64,000 nucleotides of DNA from Platerodrilus igneus (Eukaryota; Arthropoda; Insecta; Coleoptera; Lycidae): NCBI GenBank assembly GCA_036346225.1, contig JARFIW010001111.1:1-64000 (forward strand), read 5' to 3'. Position 1 is the stretch's first letter; each line of letters opens with the position of its first letter. A model generated the notes under the pieces. It worked only from the letters and a program-made list of their open reading frames with translations, did not search any database and had not been told where the DNA came from. Shown piece by piece: positions 1 to 13,952 of the stretch. The translations under genes were made by a program, and so were the position numbers.

Positions 1-3000
1 GGTTTTACAATAATTATTTCATTTTGGTGGTTTAGGCCTTTGCCAGTAAATGTTCATTGTAGGAGAGTTAGAAATGGAATGAATTAATTATAATATATTA
101 CTTGTGTGTTTTGCTCTAGTGCAATTTCTATTTGCAAAATTTTTAAAGTTTTCAAAATAGTTAAGTTAAATAATTATTTATTTTGGCTTTAGGCTTTGCC
201 AGTAAATGTCCATTGTAGGAGAGTTAGAAATGGAATGAATTAATTATAATATATTACTTGTGTGTTATTGCTCTAGTGCAATTTCTATTTGCAAAATTTT
301 AAAGTTTTCAAAATAGTTAAGTTACAATAATTATTTCATTTTGGTCGTTTATTTGCCAGTAAATGTTCATTGTAGGAGAGTTAGAAATGGAATGAATTAA
401 TTATAATATATTACTTGTGTGTTATTGCTCTAGTGCAATTTCTATTTGCAAAATTTTTAAAGTTTTCAAAAAGTTAAGTTAAATAATTATTTCATTTTGG
501 TCGTTTAGGCCTTTGCCAGTAAATGTCCATTGTAGGAGAGTTAGAAATGGAATGAATTAATTATAATATATTACTTGTGTGTTATTGCTCTAGTGCAATT
601 TCTATTTGCAAAATTTTTAAAGTTTTCAAAATAGTTAAGTTACAATAATTATTTCATTTTGGTCGTTTAGGCCTTTGCCAGTAAATGTTCATTGTAGGAG
701 AGATAGAAATGGAATGAATTAATTATAATATATTACTTGTGTGTTATTGCTCTAGTGCAATTTCTATTTGCAAAATTTTAAAGTTTTCAAAAGAGTTAAG
801 TTACAATAATTATTTCATTTTGGTCGTTTAGACCTTTGCCAGTAAATGTTCATTGTAGGAGAGTTAGAAATGGAATGAATTAATTATAATATATTACTTG
901 TGTGTTATTGCTCTAGTGCAATTTCTATTTGCAAAATTTTTAAAGTTTTCAAAATAGTTAAGTTACAATAATTATTTCATTTTGGTCGTTTAGACCTTTG
1001 CCAGTAAATGTTCATTGTAGGAGAGTTAGAAATGGAATGAATTAATTATAATATATTACTTGTGTGTTATTGCTCTAGTGCAATTTCTATTTGCAAAATT
1101 TTGAAGTTTTCAAAAATTAAGTTACAATAATTATTTCATTTTAGTCGTTTAGGCCTTTGCCAGTAAATGTCCATTGTAGGAGAGTTAGAAATGGAATGAA
1201 TTAATTATAATATATTACTTGTGTGTTATTGCTCTAGTGCAATTTCTATTTGCAAAATTTTTAAAGTTTTCAAAATAGTTAAGTTACAATAATTATTTCA
1301 TTTTGGTCGTTTAGACCTTTGCCAGTAAATGTTCATTGTAGGAGAGTTAGAAATGGAATGAATTAATTATAATATATTACTTGTGTGTTATTGCTCTAGT
1401 GCAATTTCTATTTGTAAAATTTTTAAAGTTTTCAAAATAGTTAAGTTACAATAATTATTTCATTTTGGTCGTTTAGGCATTTGCCAGTAAATGTCCATTG
1501 TAGGAGAGTTAGAAATGGAATGAATTAATTATAATATATTACTTGTGTGTTATTGCTCTAGTGCAATTTCTATTTGCAAAATTTTTAAAGTTTTCAAAGA
1601 GTTAAGTTACAATAATTATTTCATTTTGGTCGTTTAGACCTTTGCCAGTAAATGTTCATTGTAGGAGAGTTAGAAATGGAATGAATTAATTATAATATAT
1701 TACTTGTGTGTTATTGCTCTAGTGCAATTTCTATTTGCAAAATTTTAAAGTTTTCAAAAGAGTTAAGTTACAATAATTATTTCATTTTGGTCGTTTAGAC
1801 CTTTGCCAGTAAATGTTCATTGTAGGAGAGTTAGAAATGGAATGAATTAATTATAATATATTACTTGTGTGTTATTGCTCTAGTGCAATTTCTATTTGCA
1901 AAATTTTTAAAGTTTTCAAAATAGTTAAGTTACAATAATTATTTCATTTTGGTCGTTTAGACCTTTGCCAGTAAATGTTCATTGTAGGAGAGTTAGAAAT
2001 GGAATGAATTAATTATAATATATTACTTGTGTGTTATTGCTCTAGTGCAATTTCTATTTGCAAAATTTGAAAGTTTTCAAAATAGTTAAGTTACAATAAT
2101 TATTTCATTTTGGTCGTTTAGACCTTTGCCAGTAAATGTTCATTGTAGGAGAGTTAGAAATGGAATGAATTAATTATAATATATTACTTGTGTGTTATTG
2201 CTCTAGTGCAATTTCTATTTGCAAAATTTTTAAAGTTTTCAAAATAGTTAAGTTACAATAATTATTTCATTTTGGTCGTTTAGACCTTTGCCAGTAAATG
2301 TTCATTGTAGGAGAGTTAGAAATGGAATGAATTAATTATAATATATTACTTGTGTGTTATTGCTCTAGTGCAATTTCTATTTGCAAAATTTTAAAGTTTT
2401 CAAAATAGTTAAGTTACAATAATTATTTCATTTTGGTCGTTTAGGCATTTGCCAGTAAATGTCCATTGTAGGAGAGTTGGAAATGGAATGAATTAATTAT
2501 AATATATTACTTGTGTGTTATTGCTCTAGTGCAATTTCTATTTGCAAAATTTTAAAGTTTTCAAAATAGTTAAGTTACAATAATTATTTCATTTTGGTCG
2601 TTTAGACCAGTAAATGTTCATTGTAGGAGAGTTAGAAATGGAATGAATTAATTATAATATATTACTTGTGTGTTATTGCTCTAGTGCAATTTCTATTTGC
2701 AAAATTTTAAAGTTTTCAAAATAGTTAAGTTACAATAATTATTTCATTTTGGTCGTTTAGGCTTTGCCAGTAAATGTCCATTGTAGGAGAGTTAGAAATG
2801 GAATGAATTAATTATAATATTACTTGTGTGTTATTGCTCTAGTGCAATTTCTATTTGCAAAATTTTTAAAGTTTTCAAAATAGTTAAGTTACAATAATTA
2901 TTTCATTTTGGTCGTTTAGCTTTGCCAGTAAATGTCATTGTAGGAGAGTTAGAAATGGAATGAATTAATTATAATATATTACTTGTGTGTTATTGCTCTA

Positions 3001-6000
3001 GTGCAATTTCTATTTGCAAAATTTTAAAGTTTTCAAAAGAGTTAAGTTACAATAATTATTTCATTTTGGTCGTTTAGACCTTTGCCAGTAAATGTTCATT
3101 GTAGGAGAGTTAGAAATGGAATGAATTAATTATAATATATTACTTGTGTGTTATTTCTCTAGTGCAATTTCTATTTGCAAAATTTTAAAGTTTTCAAAAT
3201 AGTTAAGTTACAATAATTATTTCATTTTGGTCGTTTAGGCATTTGCCAGTAAATGTCCATTGTAGGAGAGTTGGAAATGGAATGAATTAATTATAATATA
3301 TTACTTGTGTGTTATTGCTCTAGTGCAATTTCTATTTGCAAAATTTTTAAAGTTTTCAAAATAGTTAAGTTACAATAATTATTTCATTTTGGTCGTTTAG
3401 ACCTTTGCCAGTAAATGTTCATTGTAGGAGAGTTAGAAATGGAATGAATTAATTATAATATATTACTTGTGTGTTATTGCTCTAGTGCAATTTCTATTTG
3501 CAAAATTGAAAGTTTTCAAAATAGTTAAGTTACAATAATTATTTCATTTTGGTCGTTTAGGCATTTGCCAGTAAATGTCCATTGTAGGAGAGTTGGAAAT
3601 GGAATGAATTAATTATAATATATTACTTGTGTGTTATTGCTCTAGTGCAATTTCTATTTGCAAAATTTTTAAAGTTTTCAAAATAGTTAAGTTACAATAA
3701 TTATTTCATTTTGGTCGTTTAGGCATTTGCCAGTAAATGTCCATTGTAGGAGAGTTAGAAATGGAATGAATTAATTATAATATATTACTTGTGTGTTATT
3801 GCTCTAGTGCAATTTCTATTTGCAAAATTTTAAAGTTTTCAAAAGAGTTAAGTTACAATAATTATTTCATTTTGGTCGTTTAGACCTTTGCCAGTAAATG
3901 TTCATTGTAGGAGAGTTAGAAATGGAATGAATTAATTATAATATATTACTTGTGTGTTATTGCTCTAGTGCAATTTCTATTTGCAAAATTTTTAAAGTTT
4001 TCAAAATAGTTAAGTTACAATAATTATTTCATTTTGGTCGTTTAGGCATTTGCCAGTAAATGTCCATTGTAGGAGAGTTAGAAATGGAATGAATTAATTA
4101 TAATATATTACTTGTGTGTTATTGCTCTAGTGCAATTTCTATTTGCAAAATTTGAAAGTTTTCAAAATAGTTAAGTTACAATAATTATTTCATTTTGGTC
4201 GTTTAGACCTTTGCCAGTAAATGTTCATTGTAGGAGAGTTAGAAATGGAATGAATTAATTATAATATATTACTTGTGTGTTATTGCTCTAGTGCAATTTC
4301 TATTTGCAAAATTTTTAAAGTTTTCAAAATAGTTAAGTTACAATAATTATTTCATTTTAGTCGTTTAGGCCTTTGCCAGTAAATGTCCATTGTAGGAGAG
4401 TTAGAAATGGAATGAATTAATTATAATATATTACTTGTGTGTTATTGCTCTAGTGCAATTTCTATTTGCAAAATTTTTAAAGTTTTCAAAATAGTTAAGT
4501 TACAATAATTATTTCATTTTGGTCGTTTAGGCATTTGCCAGTAAATGTCCATTGTAGGAGAGTTGGAAATGGAATGAATTAATTATAATATATTACTTGT
4601 GTGTTATTGCTCTAGTGCAATTTCTATTTGCAAAATTTTTAAAGTTTTCAAAATAGTTAAGTTACAATAATTATTTCATTTTGGTCGTTTAGGCATTTGC
4701 CAGTAAATGTCCATTGTAGGAGAGTTAGAAATGGAATGAATTAATTATAATATATTACTTGTGTGTTATTGCTCTAGTGCAATTTCTATTTGCAAAATTT
4801 TTAAAGTTTTCAAAAGAGTTAAGTTACAATAATTATTTCATTTTGGTCGTTTAGACCTTTGCCAGTAAATGTTCATTGTAGGAGAGTTAGAAATGGAATG
4901 AATTAATTATAATATATTACTTGTGTGTTATTGCTCTAGTGCAATTTCTATTTGCAAAATTTTAAAGTTTTCAAAATAGTTAAGTTACAATAATTATTTC
5001 ATTTTGGTCGTTTAGGCATTTGCCAGTAAATGTCCATTGTAGGAGAGTTAGAAATGGAATGAATTAATTATAATATATTACTTGTGTGTTATTGCTCTAG
5101 TGCAATTTCTATTTGCAAAATTTTTAAAGTTTTCAAAATAGTTAAGTTACAATAATTATTTCATTTTGGTCGTTTAGACCTTTGCCAGTAAATGTTCATT
5201 GTAGGAGAGTTAGAAATGGAATGAATTAATTATAATATATTACTTGTGTGTTATTGCTCTAGTGCAATTTCTATTTGCAAAATTTTAAAGTTTTCAAAAT
5301 AGTTAAGTTACAATAATTATTTCATTTTGGTCGTTTAGGCATTTGCCAGTAAATGTCCATTGTAGGAGAGTTGGAAATGGAATGAATTAATTATAATATA
5401 TTACTTGTGTGTTATTGCTCTAGTGCAATTTCTATTTGCAAAATTTTTAAAGTTTTCAAAATAGTTAAGTTACAATAATTATTTCATTTTGGTCGTTTAG
5501 ACCTTTGCCAGTAAATGTTCATTGTAGGAGAGTTAGAAATGGAATGAATTAATTATAATATATTACTTGTGTGTTATTGCTCTAGTGCAATTTCTATTTG
5601 CAAAATTTTTAAAGTTTTCAAAATAGTTAAGTTACAATAATTATTTCATTTTGGTCGTTTAGGCATTTGCCAGTAAATGTCCATTGTAGGAGAGTTGGAA
5701 ATGGAATGAATTAATTATAATATATTACTTGTGTGTTATTGCTCTGGTGCAATTTCTATTTGCAAAATTTTTAAACTTTTCAAAATAGTTAAGTTACAAT
5801 AATTATTTCATTTTGGTCGTTTAGACCTTTGCCAGTAAATGTTCATTGTAGGAGAGTTAGAAATGGAATGAATTAATTATAATATATTACTTGTGTGTTA
5901 TTGCTCTGGTGCAATTTCTATTTGCAAAATTTTTAAACTTTTCAAAATAGTTAAGTTACAATAATTATTTCATTTTGGTCGTTTAGACCTTTGCCAGTAA

Positions 6001-9000
6001 ATGTCCAATGTAGGAGAGTTGGAAATGGAATGAATTAATTATAATATATTACTTGTGTGTTATTGCTCTAGTGCAATTTCTATTTGCAAAATTTTTAAAG
6101 TTTTCAAAATAGTTAAGTTACAATAATTATTTCATTTTGGTCGTTTAGACCTTTGCCAGTAAATGTTCATTGTAGGAGAGTTAGAAATGGAATGAATTAA
6201 TTATAATATATTACTTGTGTGTTATTGCTCTAGTGCAATTTCTATTTGCAAAATTTTAAAGTTTTCAAAAAGTTAAGTTACAATAATTATTTCATTTTGG
6301 TCGTTTAGACCTTTGCCAGTAAATGTTCATTGTAGGAGAGTTAGAAATGGAATGAATTAATTATAATATATTACTTGTGTGTTATTGCTCTAGTGCAATT
6401 TCTATTTGCAAAATTTTAAAGTTTTCAAAAAGTTAAGTTACAATTATTATTTCATTTTGGTCGTTTAGGCATTTGCCAGTAAATGTCCATTGTAGGAGAG
6501 TTAGAAATGGAATGAATTAATTATAATATATTACTTGTGTGTTATTGCTCTAGTGCAATTTCTATTTGCAAAATTTTAAAGTTTTCAAAAGAGTTAAGTT
6601 ACAATAATTATTTCATTTTGGTCGTTTAGACCTTTGCCAGTAAATGTTCATTGTAGGAGAGTTAGAAATGGAATGAATTAATTATAATATATTACTTGTG
6701 TGTTATTGCTCTAGTGCAATTTCTATTTGCAAAATTTTTAAAGTTTTCAAAAGAGTTAAGTTACAATAATTATTTCATTTTGGTCGTTTAGACCTTTGCC
6801 AGTAAATGTTCATTGTAGGAGAGTTAGAAATGGAATGAATTAATTATAATATATTACTTGTGTGTTATTGCTCTAGTGCAATTTCTATTTGCAAAATTTT
6901 TAAAGTTTTCAAAAGAGTTAAGTTACAATAATTATTTCATTTTGGTCGTTTAGACCTTTGCCAGTAAATGTTCATTGTAGGAGAGTTAGAAATGGAATGA
7001 ATTAATTATAATATATTACTTGTGTGTTATTGCTCTAGTGCAATTTCTATTTGCAAAATTTTTAAAGTTTTCAAAATAGTTAAGTTACAATAATTATTTC
7101 ATTTTGGTCGTTTAGACCTTTGCCAGTAAATGTTCATTGTAGGAGAGTTAGAAATGGAATGAATTAATTATAATATATTACTTGTGTGTTATTGCTCTAG
7201 TGCAATTTCTATTTGCAAAATTTTTAAAGTTTTCAAAATAGTTAAGTTACAATAATTATTTCATTTTGGTCGTTTAGACCTTTGCCAGTAAATGTCCATT
7301 GCAGGAGAGTTAGAAATGGAATGAATTAATTATAATATATTACTTGTGTGTTATTGCTCTAGTGCAATTTCTATTTGCAAAATTTTAAAGTTTTCAAATT
7401 AGTTAAGTTACAATAATTATTTCATTTTAGTCGTTTAGGCCTTTGCCAGTAAATGTCCATTGTAGGAGAGTTAGAAATGGAATGAATTAATTATAATATA
7501 TTACTTGTGTGTTATTGCTCTAGTGCAATTTCTATTTGCAAAATTTTTAAAGTTTTCAAAATAGTTAAGTTACAATAATTATTTCATTTTGGTCGTTTAG
7601 GCATTTGCCAGTAAATGTCCATTGTAGGAGAGTTGGAAATGGAATGAATTAATTATAATATATTACTTGTGTGTTATTGCTCTAGTGCAATTTCTATTTG
7701 CAAAATTTGAAAGTTTTCAAAATAGTTAAGTTACAATAATTATTTCATTTTGGTCGTTTAGACCTTTGCCAGTAAATGTTCATTGTAGGAGAGTTAGAAA
7801 TGGAATGAATTAATTATAATATATTACTTGTGTGTTATTGCTCTAGTGCAATTTCTATTTGCAAAATTTTAAAGTTTTCAAAATAGTTAAGTTACAATAA
7901 TTATTTCATTTTGGTCGTTTAGGCATTTGCCAGTAAATGTCCATTGTAGGAGAGTTGGAAATGGAATGAATTAATTATAATATATTAATTGTGTGTTATT
8001 GCTCTAGTGCAATTTCTATTTGCAAAATTTTTAAAGTTTTCAAAATAGTTAAGTTACAATAATTATTTCATTTTGGTCGTTTAGACCTTTGCCAGTAAAT
8101 GTTCATTGTAGGAGAGTTAGAAATGGAATGAATTAATTATAATATATTACTTGTGTGTTATTGCTCTAGTGCAATTTCTATTTGCAAAATTTAAAGTTTT
8201 CAAAAAGTTAAGTTACAATAATTATTTCATTTTGGTCGTTTAGACCTTTGCCAGTAAATGTTCATTGTAGGAGAGTTAGAAATGGAATGAATTAATTATA
8301 ATATATTACTTGTGTGTTATTGCTCTAGTGCAATTTCTATTTGCAAAATTGAAAGTTTTCAAATTAGTTAAGTTACAATAATTATTTCATTTTAGTCGTT
8401 TAGGCCTTTGCCAGTAAATGTCCATTGTAGGAGAGTTAGAAATGGAATGAATTAATTATAATATATTACTTGTGTGTTATTGCTCTAGTGCAATTTCTAT
8501 TTGCAAAATTTTAAAGTTTTCAAAAAGTTAAGTTACAATAATTATTTCATTTTGGTCGTTAGGACCTTTGCCAGTAAATGTCCATTGTAGGAGAGTTAGA
8601 AATGGAATGAATTAATTATAATATATTACTTGTGTGTTATTGCTCTAGTGCAATTTCTATTTGCAAAATTTTTAAAGTTTTCAAAATAGTTAAGTTACAA
8701 TAATTATTTCATTTTGGTCGTTTAGACCTTTGCCAGTAAATGTTCATTGTAGGAGAGTTAGAAATGGAATGAATTAATTATAATATATTACTTGTGTGTT
8801 ATTGCTCTAGTGCAATTTCTATTTGCAAAATTTTAAAGTTTTCAAAATAGTTAAGTTACAATAATTATTTCATTTTGGTCGTTTAGGCCTTTGCCAGTAA
8901 ATGTCCATTGTAGGAGAGTTAGAAATGGAATGAATTAATTATAATATATTACTTGTGTGTTATTGCTCTAGTGCAATTTCTATTAGCAAAATTTTTAAAG

Positions 9001-10640
9001 TTTTCAAAATAGTTAAGTTACAATAATTATTTCATTTTGGTCGTTTAGGCCTTTGCCAGTAAATGTTCATTGTAGGAGAGTTAGAAATGGAATGAATTAA
9101 TTATAATATATTACTTGTGTGTTATTGCTCTAGTGCAATTTCTATTTGCAAAATTTTTAAAGTTTTCAAAATAGTTAAGTTACAATAATTATTTCATTTT
9201 GGTCGTTAAGGCCTTTCCCAGTAAATGTCCATTGTAGGAGAGTTAGAAATGGAATGAATTAATTATAATATATTACTTGTGTGTTATTGCTCTAGTGCAA
9301 TTTCTATTTGCAAAATTTTTAAAGTTTTCAAAATAGTTAAGTTACAATAATTATTTCATTTTGGTCGTTTAGACCTTTGCCAGTAAATGTTCATTGTAGG
9401 AGAGTTAGAAATGGAATGAATTAATTATAATATATTACTTGTGTGTTATTGCTCTAGTGCAATTTCTATTTGCAAAATTTTAAAGTTTTCAAAATAGTTA
9501 AGTTACAATAATTATTTCATTTTGGTCGTTTAGGCTTTGCCAGTAAATGTCCATTGTAGGAGAGTTAGAAATGGAATGAATTAATTATAATATATTACTT
9601 GTGTGTTATTGCTCTAGTGCAATTTCTATTTGCAAAATTTTAAAGTTTTCAAAAGAGTTAAGTTACAATAATTATTTCATTTTGGTCGTTTAGACCTTTG
9701 CCAGTAAATGTTCATTGTAGGAGAGTTAGAAATGGAATGAATTAATTATAATATATTACTTGTGTGTTATTGCTCTAGTGCAATTTCTATTTGCAAAATT
9801 TTTAAAGTTTTCAAAAGAGTTAAGTTACAATAATTATTTCATTTTGGTCGTTTAGACCTTTGCCAGTAAATGTTCATTGTAGGAGAGTTAGAAATGGAAT
9901 GAATTAATTATAATATATTACTTGTGTGTTATTGCTCTAGTGCAATTTCTATTTGCAAAATTTTTAAAGTTTTCAAAATAGTTAAGTTACAATAATTATT
10001 TCATTTTGGTCGTTTAGGCCTTTGCCAGTAAATGTCCATTGTAGGAGAGTTAGAAATGGAATGAATTAATTATAATATATTACTTGTGTGTTATTGCTCT
10101 AGTGCAATTTCTATTTGCAAAATTTTTAAAGTCTTCAAAAGAGTTAAGTTACAATAATTATTTCATTTTGGTCGTTTAGACCTTTGCCAGTAAATGTTCA
10201 TTGTAGGAGAGTTAGAAATGGAATGAATTAATTATAATATATTACTTGTGTGTTATTGCTCTAGTGCAATTTCTATTTGCAAAATTTTTAAAGTTTTCAA
10301 AAGAGTTAAGTTACAATAATTATTTCATTTTGGTCGTTTAGACCTTTGCCAGTAAATGTTCATTGTAGGAGAGTTAGAAATGGAATGAATTAATTATAAT
10401 ATATTACTTGTGTGTTATTGCTCTAGTGCAATTTCTATTTGCAAAATTTTTAAAGTTTTCAAAATAGTTAAGTTACAATAATTATTTCATTTTGGTCGTT
10501 TAGGCCTTTGCCAGTAAATGTTCATTGTAGGAGAGTTAGAAATGGAATGAATTAATTATAATATATTACTTGTGTGTTATTGCTCTAGTGCAATTTCTAT
10601 TTGCAAAATTTTTAAAGTTTTCAAAATAGTTAAGTTACGA
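1..10640. repeat. Satellite DNA array, ~161 bp monomer, about 66 copies
   Basis: Head-to-tail monomers run from the first base to about 10640. The spacing of the TTTGCCAGTAAATG block is 159-162 bp (for example 835, 997, 1156, 1318). Each unit contains TTTGCCAGTAAATG, TTCATTGTAGGAGAG, a fixed AT-rich core around TATAATATATTACTTGTGTG, CTCTAGTGCAATTTC, and a T-run of variable length before AAAGTTTTCAAAA. Divergence is a few percent, mostly linked substitutions (GACC with GTTCATT; GGCA or GGCC with GTCCATT) and 1-3 bp indels. The array starts before the window. There is no open reading frame in it. High uniformity suggests ongoing homogenisation, as in pericentromeric or subtelomeric satellites; location on the chromosome cannot be told. 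Confidence 0.97.
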
Positions 10641-10715
10641 TTATTATTTATTTTTGGACATTTAGGCATTTGCCAGTAAATGTCCATTGTAGAATGGTTA
10701 GAAATAGAATGTTTC
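10641..10715. repeat. Diverged edge copy of the satellite
   Basis: After the last regular monomer the sequence keeps TTTAGGCATTTGCCAG and AAATGTCCATTGTAG, then loses similarity (GAATGGTTAGAAATAGAATG in place of the usual continuation). It is clearly more diverged than any internal copy, as expected for a copy at the array edge that escapes homogenisation. Beyond about 10715 the sequence is unique. Confidence 0.85.
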
Positions 10716-13435
10716 AACAATAGTCTGTTTGTTGAACGTTACTGTGCCCGGACCATTTGCGAGACAAAGAATTTTTATCCATCTGAAGTGGATTTATAAT
10801 TACTTAAATACGTATATGTTTATGATATTAAAAATGGCTTATATTACTATGTTCTGTATATACGTTTCTAATAATTAGAATATCAAATTCATTTATTACT
10901 CATTTGAAAGGCATATGAGCTTATGGCAAATCGTGAATGTGAAATTGTACATGTTCCACCAGTGGGTATTCGAATTAGTTTTCATAAATTGGCAGTTAAC
11001 TTTAAGCAGCAAATTTTATTTATGTTTTAGAATTTTAAAAAGTATACGTTTTTGTCTGCGTGAAAGGAATTATAGCTACATCAGTTACACAAAAATACAT
11101 ATTCCTAAAACTTACCGCTTTCCCAAATCTACGTTGCTTTTTGACAGTTTTATAAGAATGCAAAATGTGTGGAATATCAATGTGGGTTAAAGCTTGTGGG
11201 TGTATGTATTCTAAATCATTATCTTGCAGAACATCCACTACCCATGTTCGTTCGCTAATGGGGCATTTAAACAATGAATGAAGATTAATATTAGTTTGAA
11301 CTAAAAAACTACATTTACTATAAGATACAAGTAAAAGAATATTACATGTGTTTGTTGGTTTTGGTTGTTCCTTAAAAGCATTGTAATTATTGATTCCTTG
11401 TAAAAGTGTAGGTTGAGCTTTCCGATAAGTATTTAGAAATGGATTTAAAACGGTTGCATTTTCAACTCTTCGCAAAAAGAGAGTTTTAGAACAGGTTTGT
11501 ATAGTATATTTTCTTCTTTCCATAGCTACTTAATTACATTGGCTGTAATAATTCCTGAAACTCAACTTCAAATATCTACACCTCTTCAGGTCATAGTGAA
11601 TTCTACCCACATACATTTGGATTCCTGTTCAATTAAAATTGCTCCATTAGGCTAAGATTGCCAAATATCTAAAAAATACATTGTTCAGTAATAACCTATT
11701 CCCTATCTATTAATTCACTTATAAAAACATAATACTAACCAACTGAAATTAATAAGTCCAAAGAACAAAAGAAGTTAGAATAAGAAATACTTACATTCAG
11801 TTTCAGGTTATATATAAACTACAAATCGAGAATTATATAAAATTATTTTCACCACTTACCAATTATTTGACAATGCTTTTGTGATATGTGTTAATAATGT
11901 CCACACACCCACTAGCGAAGTTAGTGAACAGATATTGCCATTTTCATCTATATTGAATAGAACGCCCCATGATATTGACTGTCTGCAATTTCCAAATAGA
12001 CCTGCGTCATTACCATTTGTGACGTCAAATTGTAGCGACGATGCCGCTACCGAAACCCAATTACCACATGACAATAGTAGCGTCATCGGTAGAATACATA
12101 GATTGAAAATATCTAGTAGCAGATAACGAATGTGATTTGTTATTTTCAAAAAAAGTATTTTTTAGGATAAATTTCTATCGATAATATTGCAGATTAATGT
12201 CATTAATTATCAATATACTTTATTTACTTCTATATTTTTAGCACTGAGCATATTTTAAATATAGTCGCGTATTTCTAATGCTCCTAATTTTTTGGCCATT
12301 AGTATATTATACCAGACACGGAATAATAACCACAGTTGTTCAAAAGGTTATGTCATTGGAATTATAATTTAAACGTTTTGATTACACAAATCGAAAAAGA
12401 AAAGGAACAAAGTTACAATTCCATTTGTAAGTAAAATTCTCATTAACTTTGAATAATTAAGATATATCACTTTAAAATAATCTTTTAGATTTCCTAAAAC
12501 CATCTACAAAGACTAAAGTTATGATATGTACAATGCAAACGAAGGATTTAAAACTTTCAAATTATCCTAAAATTTGTGGTGATCATTCTACTTCTGTTTA
12601 TTAGTATGCAACTGGATTGAATACGGCATGTTTTCAAAGCATTTCCAACTACTAAAACAATGTATAAGGATAAAGGCTTTAAATGAAGCAACTTTGAATT
12701 CTGTTGTTGAAGTATGCCATTATTCAAGAAAAGAATAACTGTTAGAGGATTATTACTGTTCCCAGTAACAATCCAAAATTGCGAGTTATCTCCACATTCA
12801 GCATCATAAGCTAAAAATGAAAACTTTATAGCCAAAAGGTTCAACGACTAATCATTTCGATGCAATTCTTAAAGATATAAACAGCAGTTTGTTAAATATA
12901 CAAAAGCATGAAGGGGCAAAAATTTTCCAAAAAATAGGCATTTGCTTTATTACTCTTTGAGACTATATAATTGCTGCAGGTAACAGAGTAGTTTGAAAAA
13001 AATAATTCAATATACAATTTGCCATTTTTTGTAGATTGGTGTAATATAAAGACTTTGACCGTACCTGTATTTAGCACCTCCAAAGTTTACGCTAGTGTAG
13101 TATTGACCAGTTCGTCGCCAGTGTGTTTATTACATCCATTGAAATTGAAAGCTGTTAGGATACCTAAAATCCAATATCCTGAAGATGAATTTACAACCCA
13201 TATTTTAAAAAAAAGTCACTCAAGAATTTAACGAGTATTAAAAGCTTGTAATTTAACAATAAAATATATTTAGCTGTACTTGTTTATTATACATAAAGTT
13301 TAAGATAGTTATAATTAAATTAAAAGTACATTGTGTAAAATGTTTTTTTTATTCTAAGTAGCCATGCATTTGGTTGAAATAGTTCAATTTGACTGAAAAT
13401 CTGAATCACTGTCATCACTATCACCAATGTTAATA
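10716..13435. other. Intergenic stretch without a recognised gene
   Basis: AT-rich unique sequence. Several open frames of 60-160 codons occur, on both strands: 11035-11523 (-), 11856-12149 (-), 11881-12126 (+), 12557-12844 (-), 13019-13231 (+). None shows a motif I recognise. The 11856-12149 frame ends at a good splice-donor-like GTAAGTGG and begins with a hydrophobic stretch, but no acceptor joins it in frame to 11035-11523. The 11881-12126 frame lies antisense to it, so at most one is real. I see no RNA gene or repeat here. Confidence 0.4.
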
Positions 13436-13439
13436 ACTA

Positions 13440-13755
13440 GAGGTGCATTATCTTCTTGATCAAATTTGATCTTATCTCCCTACCAATCTTTGATAATTTT
13501 TTCTGCACGTTCTATCGAATATGCCCAAATTTCGGGCGTTATTTTTTCTAATGCTCCTTTCCACATCTGTAAATAGTTTTCAACAGACCTCCCATCTTTT
13601 CCAGTGTCAGTTATAGTAGCTCTTACTAACACCCCATACATTTTCAATTGCATTGAATATGCAGTAATACGGAGGCAATCTTAACACCTTATGTCCATAT
13701 TGTTCGGCTAGCAAATCCACTTTAAAAATCTTTGGCGGTTTATGCCTAAAATTTT
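13440..13755 (-). pseudogene. Tc1/mariner (IS630-type) transposase, C-terminal scrap
   Basis: Translating the minus strand gives a PPK-x-D/E-x-A-E-Q-x-GHKVLRLPPYY block followed by FNAIENVWG. This matches the end of the DDE domain of IS630/Tc1-mariner transposases widespread in insect genomes, where LPPYHCxFNPIE carries the third catalytic acid. The frame then shifts (a second frame carries the WKxxL-like region and the end) and contains stops, so it is a dead fragment of roughly 100 codons. No terminal inverted repeats are visible and the N-terminal two thirds are missing. The match is from remembered family motifs, not a search. Role when intact: cut-and-paste transposition at TA sites. Confidence 0.6.
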
Positions 13756-13952
13756 TAATAAATAGGGATGTGTTTTAAAGCACATAATTTTGACTTACAT
13801 CGTGACAAGTTAAATAAGCTTTACTTAAAATCATTAGTTCCATAAGAAATTGCTTATTTAGTAAGTCGCTCTACAATGTTACTTTTTTTCTAGAAACTGT
13901 TAGATGTTTTATTTAACAAGTATAATAATAATCTTGGGCATATTGCTATCGA

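Noticed and set aside
1..10640. CRISPR-like or gene-cluster reading of the tandem array
   Set aside because: Whole monomers repeat without unique spacers and contain no ORF; the genome is eukaryotic. It is ordinary satellite DNA.
11035..12149. A two-exon minus-strand gene joining 11856-12149 to 11035-11523
   Set aside because: The donor at 11856 is good, but none of the candidate acceptors gives an open frame into the 162-codon ORF.
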